Positions 14,755 through 17,249 of a stretch of 17,249 nt of DNA are shown here, one piece after another; the stretch's first letter is position 1, and each line of letters starts with the position of its first letter. A program made the position numbers and the translations under genes. This DNA comes from a bacterium (GTDB taxonomy: Bacteria; UBA6262; WVXT01): positions 1 to 17,249 of the forward strand of contig DATKVN010000035.1 in assembly GCA_035530055.1 (NCBI GenBank). Direction: 5' to 3'. The notes under the pieces are model-generated. The model saw nothing but the letters and a program-made list of their open reading frames with translations, was not told where the DNA came from and searched no databases.

Positions 14755-15974
14755 TTTCTATCTATCAATGCTTTCACTTCCAAGGGCAATCCCAACAGGT
14801 CAATAAATCCTCTGGCAGAAGTGCGATCAAACTTATCTTCAGCTCCATAAGTAGCCAGTCTCTTCTGATAAAAGGAGTAAGGAGATTTTCTGCCCACAAC
14901 CCAGAGATTCCCTTTGTACAGCTTCACTCTAACAGTTCCCGTAACCTTCTCCTGAGTTGCACAAACAAAAGCATCTATTGTCTTCTTAAGCGCTGACTCC
15001 CAGAGCCCACAATAGACCAGTTCTGCATAGCGGAGAGCAATCAATTCCTTATAATGGAAAGTATCCCTATCGAGGGTTAAACTCTCCAATTCCCGATGCG
15101 CTAAATATAGAATTGTTGCTGCGGGAGCTTCATAAATTTCCCTGGATTTGATTCCCACCACTCTATTCTCCACCAGGTCGACGCGACCAATCCCATGAGC
15201 TCCACCTATTCTGTTCAGCTTTTTGATCAACTCTACCGGCGAGAATAACTTCCCATCTATCTTAGTGGGAATTCCCTGTTTAAAATATATATCTAAATAG
15301 ACAGGCTTGGAAGGTGCCTTTTCCGGAGGAGTGGTTATCTGATATACATCCTCTGGAGGCTCCTTCCAGGGGTCCTCCAATGGTCCGCATTCAATACAGA
15401 CTCCCCAGAGATTCCTGTCAATACTATAGAGTTTCTCTTTCCCCGTAGAGACGGGAATCTTATACCTCTTAGCATATTCCACCTCTTCTTGACGCGATAC
15501 CATCTCCCATTCCCTCAAAGGAGCCAATATCTTCAGTTCAGGATCCAACGCTTTAAAAGTCAACTCAAACCTCACCTGGTCGTTTCCCTTTCCTGTGCAT
15601 CCATGGGCCACTGCGTCTGCTTTCTCTCTTTTAGCTATTTCTACCAATTTTTTAGCAATCAGAGGCCGGGAAAGTGCTGCAGAGAGAAGATATTTACCTT
15701 CGTAAACAGCATTGGCCTTGAGGGTGGGGAATATATAATCCCGGACAAATTCTCCTTTCAAATCCTGAACATAGACCTTAGAAGCGCCAGCAGCTATTGC
15801 CTTCCGTTTCAAATCCGAAACTGTGTGCACAGCCTTTCCGGCAAGCTCAAACTGACCCACATCCGCAGCAAAGGCCACCACCTGGCAACCATAGTTTTGT
15901 CTCAGCCAGTGAATTATTATGGAAGTATCCAGCCCTCCTGAATAGGCTAAAACAACCTTGTTTACCTTTTCCAT
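14748..15974 (-). CDS. argG: Argininosuccinate synthase
   Basis: ArgG joins citrulline and aspartate with ATP to make argininosuccinate, the ArgH substrate. It is an N-type ATP pyrophosphatase. Seen are the P-loop AYSGGLDTS near the N-terminus, ADVGQ, HGCTGKGNDQVRFE (about residues 124-137), IECGPLEDPW and GRVDLVENRVVGIKSRE. About 408 residues is the usual length. I start at the ATG at 15972-15974 because AGGGGG (15979-15984) ends four bases upstream. A GTG directly before it (15975-15977) would be too close. Only about ten bases separate it from argD. The last codons (GAG TAG) coincide with the GGAGTAGC end of a REP doublet, so the stop codon is element-derived. The transposase unit then separates it from argH. 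Confidence 0.97.
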   Translation of the reverse strand: MEKVNKVVLAYSGGLDTSIIIHWLRQNYGCQVVAFAADVGQFELAGKAVHTVSDLKRKAIAAGASKVYVQDLKGEFVRDYIFPTLKANAVYEGKYLLSAALSRPLIAKKLVEIAKREKADAVAHGCTGKGNDQVRFELTFKALDPELKILAPLREWEMVSRQEEVEYAKRYKIPVSTGKEKLYSIDRNLWGVCIECGPLEDPWKEPPEDVYQITTPPEKAPSKPVYLDIYFKQGIPTKIDGKLFSPVELIKKLNRIGGAHGIGRVDLVENRVVGIKSREIYEAPAATILYLAHRELESLTLDRDTFHYKELIALRYAELVYCGLWESALKKTIDAFVCATQEKVTGTVRVKLYKGNLWVVGRKSPYSFYQKRLATYGAEDKFDRTSARGFIDLLGLPLEVKALIDRKE

Positions 15975-15985
15975 CACACCCCCTG

Positions 15986-17161
15986 TTAAGAACTTAGAAT
16001 TTTATCTAAGGTATTTACTAATTTATCTATATCGTTATTATCAATTATCAAGGGAGGTAGAAATCTCAGAACCTTCTTCTGAGTGCAATTAATAAGGATT
16101 CCTTGTTCCAGACACTTCTTTACAATCTCCTCTCCCTCTTCTTTTAACTCCATTCCCACCATTAAGCCCAATCCCCGCACTTGTTTAATCCTCTTAGGAT
16201 ATTTAGATTTTAATTCATTCAGACGCTTCATGAAATAGTTGCCTGTCACTTTCACATTGTTCAACAACTTACCATTCAGTAGTTTAGCTGCTGCCAGTCC
16301 TGCAGCGATGGAGACCGGATTTCCTCCAAATGTTGAGCCATGGTTACCATATCCGAAAAGCTTAGCTATTCTATCCTTAGAGATAGTTGCCCCCAAGGGC
16401 AATCCACCACCCACTCCCTTAGCTAAAGTCAAAATATCAGGTTTTATCCCGTAGTGCTGATATGCAAACATTTTCCCTGTCCGACCCATCCCTGACTGTA
16501 TCTCGTCAAAAATTAAAAGGAGCTCAAATTTATTACATAACCTGCGTAACCCTCTGAGGAACTCTCCAGTAGCCACCCGAACACCCCCCTCTCCCTGAAC
16601 AGGCTCCACCATTATCGCACAAGTATTACTATCAATTGCTTTTTCCACTGTAGAAAGCTCATTAAACTTTGCCTGCTTAAACCCGGATAATAGAGGAGTA
16701 AAACCCTTGTGAAACTTTTTCTGCTTAGTAGCTGAGAGAGTAGCCAGCGTTCTCCCGTGGAAAGAGTTGTCAAAAACAATAATTTTGTATTTAGCCTTCC
16801 GCTTTCCTCCTCGCAGATGACCGTATTTCCTGACAAGTTTTATCGCACATTCATTGGCTTCTGCTCCACTATTGGAAAAGAAGACTTTGCCCGGAATAGA
16901 TAATTTCACCAACTTCCGAGCCAGCTCAACCTGTAGATGGTCATAGTATAGATTCGAAATATGCAAATGCTTTATTATTTGCTCCTTTATTGCCTTCAGA
17001 ATCTGGGGATGACAATGCCCTAAATTATTCACCGACAGACCGCTAAAAAAGTCAAGATATCTCTTGCCTTCTTTAGACCAGATATATTTCCCTTTAGCCC
17101 TGTTAACTGTTAGCGGGTAACGTTTATACGTCCCCATAATAAATTTTTTATCGGAAACCAT
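15986..17161 (-). CDS. argD: Acetylornithine aminotransferase
   Basis: ArgD is a class III PLP aminotransferase that converts N-acetylglutamate semialdehyde to N-acetylornithine in arginine synthesis. Numbered from an upstream in-frame ATG at 17173, seen are GLSVNNLGHCHP (45-56), FSNSGAEANE (99-108), FDNSFHGRTLA (134-144), EPVQGEGGV (190-198), FDEIQSGMGRTG (222-233), LAKGVGGGLPLGA (250-262, PLP Lys 252) and GSTFGGNP (279-286). I prefer the internal ATG at 17159-17161 because GGGAG lies five bases upstream, while the ATG at 17171-17173 lacks a good site. It is the first gene after a good promoter and is followed closely by argG. Class III enzymes for ornithine, GABA or succinylornithine look alike. 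The argG/argH context supports ArgD. A second role in lysine synthesis is not needed, as dapL is present. Confidence 0.93.
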   Translation of the reverse strand: MVSDKKFIMGTYKRYPLTVNRAKGKYIWSKEGKRYLDFFSGLSVNNLGHCHPQILKAIKEQIIKHLHISNLYYDHLQVELARKLVKLSIPGKVFFSNSGAEANECAIKLVRKYGHLRGGKRKAKYKIIVFDNSFHGRTLATLSATKQKKFHKGFTPLLSGFKQAKFNELSTVEKAIDSNTCAIMVEPVQGEGGVRVATGEFLRGLRRLCNKFELLLIFDEIQSGMGRTGKMFAYQHYGIKPDILTLAKGVGGGLPLGATISKDRIAKLFGYGNHGSTFGGNPVSIAAGLAAAKLLNGKLLNNVKVTGNYFMKRLNELKSKYPKRIKQVRGLGLMVGMELKEEGEEIVKKCLEQGILINCTQKKVLRFLPPLIIDNNDIDKLVNTLDKILSS

Positions 17162-17166
17162 CAAAT

Positions 17167-17171
17167 CTCCC
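17167..17171 (-). promoter_or_regulatory. argD: Ribosome binding site deciding the argD start
   Basis: GGGAG lies five bases before the ATG at 17159-17161, inside the first codons of the longer reading frame. This favours the shorter protein beginning MVSDKKF. Confidence 0.6.
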
Positions 17172-17184
17172 ATTAGTTCTACCC

Positions 17185-17198
17185 AGAATAAAAATTAC
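17185..17198. promoter_or_regulatory. Possible ArgR-like operator (weak)
   Basis: The stretch AGAATAAAAATTAC partly matches the ARG-box form TGAATWWWWATTCA. It has the GAAT half, four A/T bases, and then ATT. Roughly seven of the ten fixed half-site bases agree. It lies just downstream of the -10 box, where a repressor could block initiation of an arginine operon. The match is weak and no argR gene is in the window. Confidence 0.22.
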
Positions 17199-17203
17199 CT
17201 TAT

Positions 17204-17232
17204 AGTATACCAAAAAAAGAAAAAAATAGCAA
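17204..17232 (-). promoter_or_regulatory. Candidate sigma70 promoter of the argD operon
   Basis: Read on the minus strand, TTGCTA (17227-17232, four of six to the -35 consensus) is followed by exactly 17 bases, mostly T, and then TATACT (17204-17209, five of six to the -10 consensus). Transcription would start about 35 bases before the argD start. No other such pair is evident in this short upstream stretch. The function is inferred from consensus only. Confidence 0.55.
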
Positions 17233-17249
17233 TAATGGGCGTGTAGTGT

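Noticed and set aside
15975-15977. GTG as the argG start
   Set aside because: The AGGGGG site would be only one base away. The next codon is an ATG at a workable spacing.
17162-17173. Start of argD at the upstream ATG
   Set aside because: It lacks a good ribosome site, while GGGAG at the right distance precedes the internal ATG. The longer frame adds only four residues and cannot be fully excluded.

Overview
The window is a dense bacterial gene cluster with every recognisable gene on the minus strand, so it is read from high to low coordinates. The order of transcription is argD, argG, a small REP-associated (Y1/HUH) transposase, argH, lysA, dapF, dapA, dapB, dapL, folK, panC, nadA, nadB, uvrA. 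The standard code, Shine-Dalgarno sites, meso-diaminopimelate synthesis by the aminotransferase (DapL) route, and AT-leaning DNA full of small palindromes suggest a Gram-negative-type bacterium. It may be a poorly cultured candidate phylum (Omnitrophota-like or similar), but the phylum is an inference I cannot verify. There is no rRNA, tRNA, CRISPR array or phage gene.

Region by region: 16.0-17.25 kb holds a good sigma70-type promoter and argD; 14.75-15.97 kb argG; 14.0-14.75 kb a transposase flanked by its own palindromes; 12.6-14.0 kb argH; 7.26-12.63 kb the lysine genes lysA-dapF-dapA-dapB-dapL; 5.9-7.26 kb folK and panC, tightly overlapping dapL and each other; 3.2-5.8 kb nadA and nadB; 0.15-2.97 kb uvrA, preceded by a structured 245-base gap with its own candidate promoter. 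The cluster holds the last steps of arginine synthesis, every step of lysine/meso-DAP synthesis after aspartate semialdehyde, one folate step, one pantothenate step, and the two committed steps of de novo NAD synthesis. Very short gaps and ATGA-type overlaps argue for co-transcription in blocks.

The most interesting content lies between the genes. Nearly every larger gap holds a compact palindromic element with the same plan: a GGAGT or GTAG foot, a hairpin, a short linker, a second hairpin, and the inverted foot (ACTCC or CTAC). This is the layout of REP doublets (REPINs). At least four sequence families are present, some with compensatory base changes between copies. One family forms the two ends of the transposase gene, making a REPtron between argG and argH. 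Elements sit on or within a few bases of the stop codons of argG, lysA, dapF, panC, uvrA and the transposase, and in argG and lysA the element sequence appears to supply the stop codon. No intergenic stretch exceeds 300 bases.
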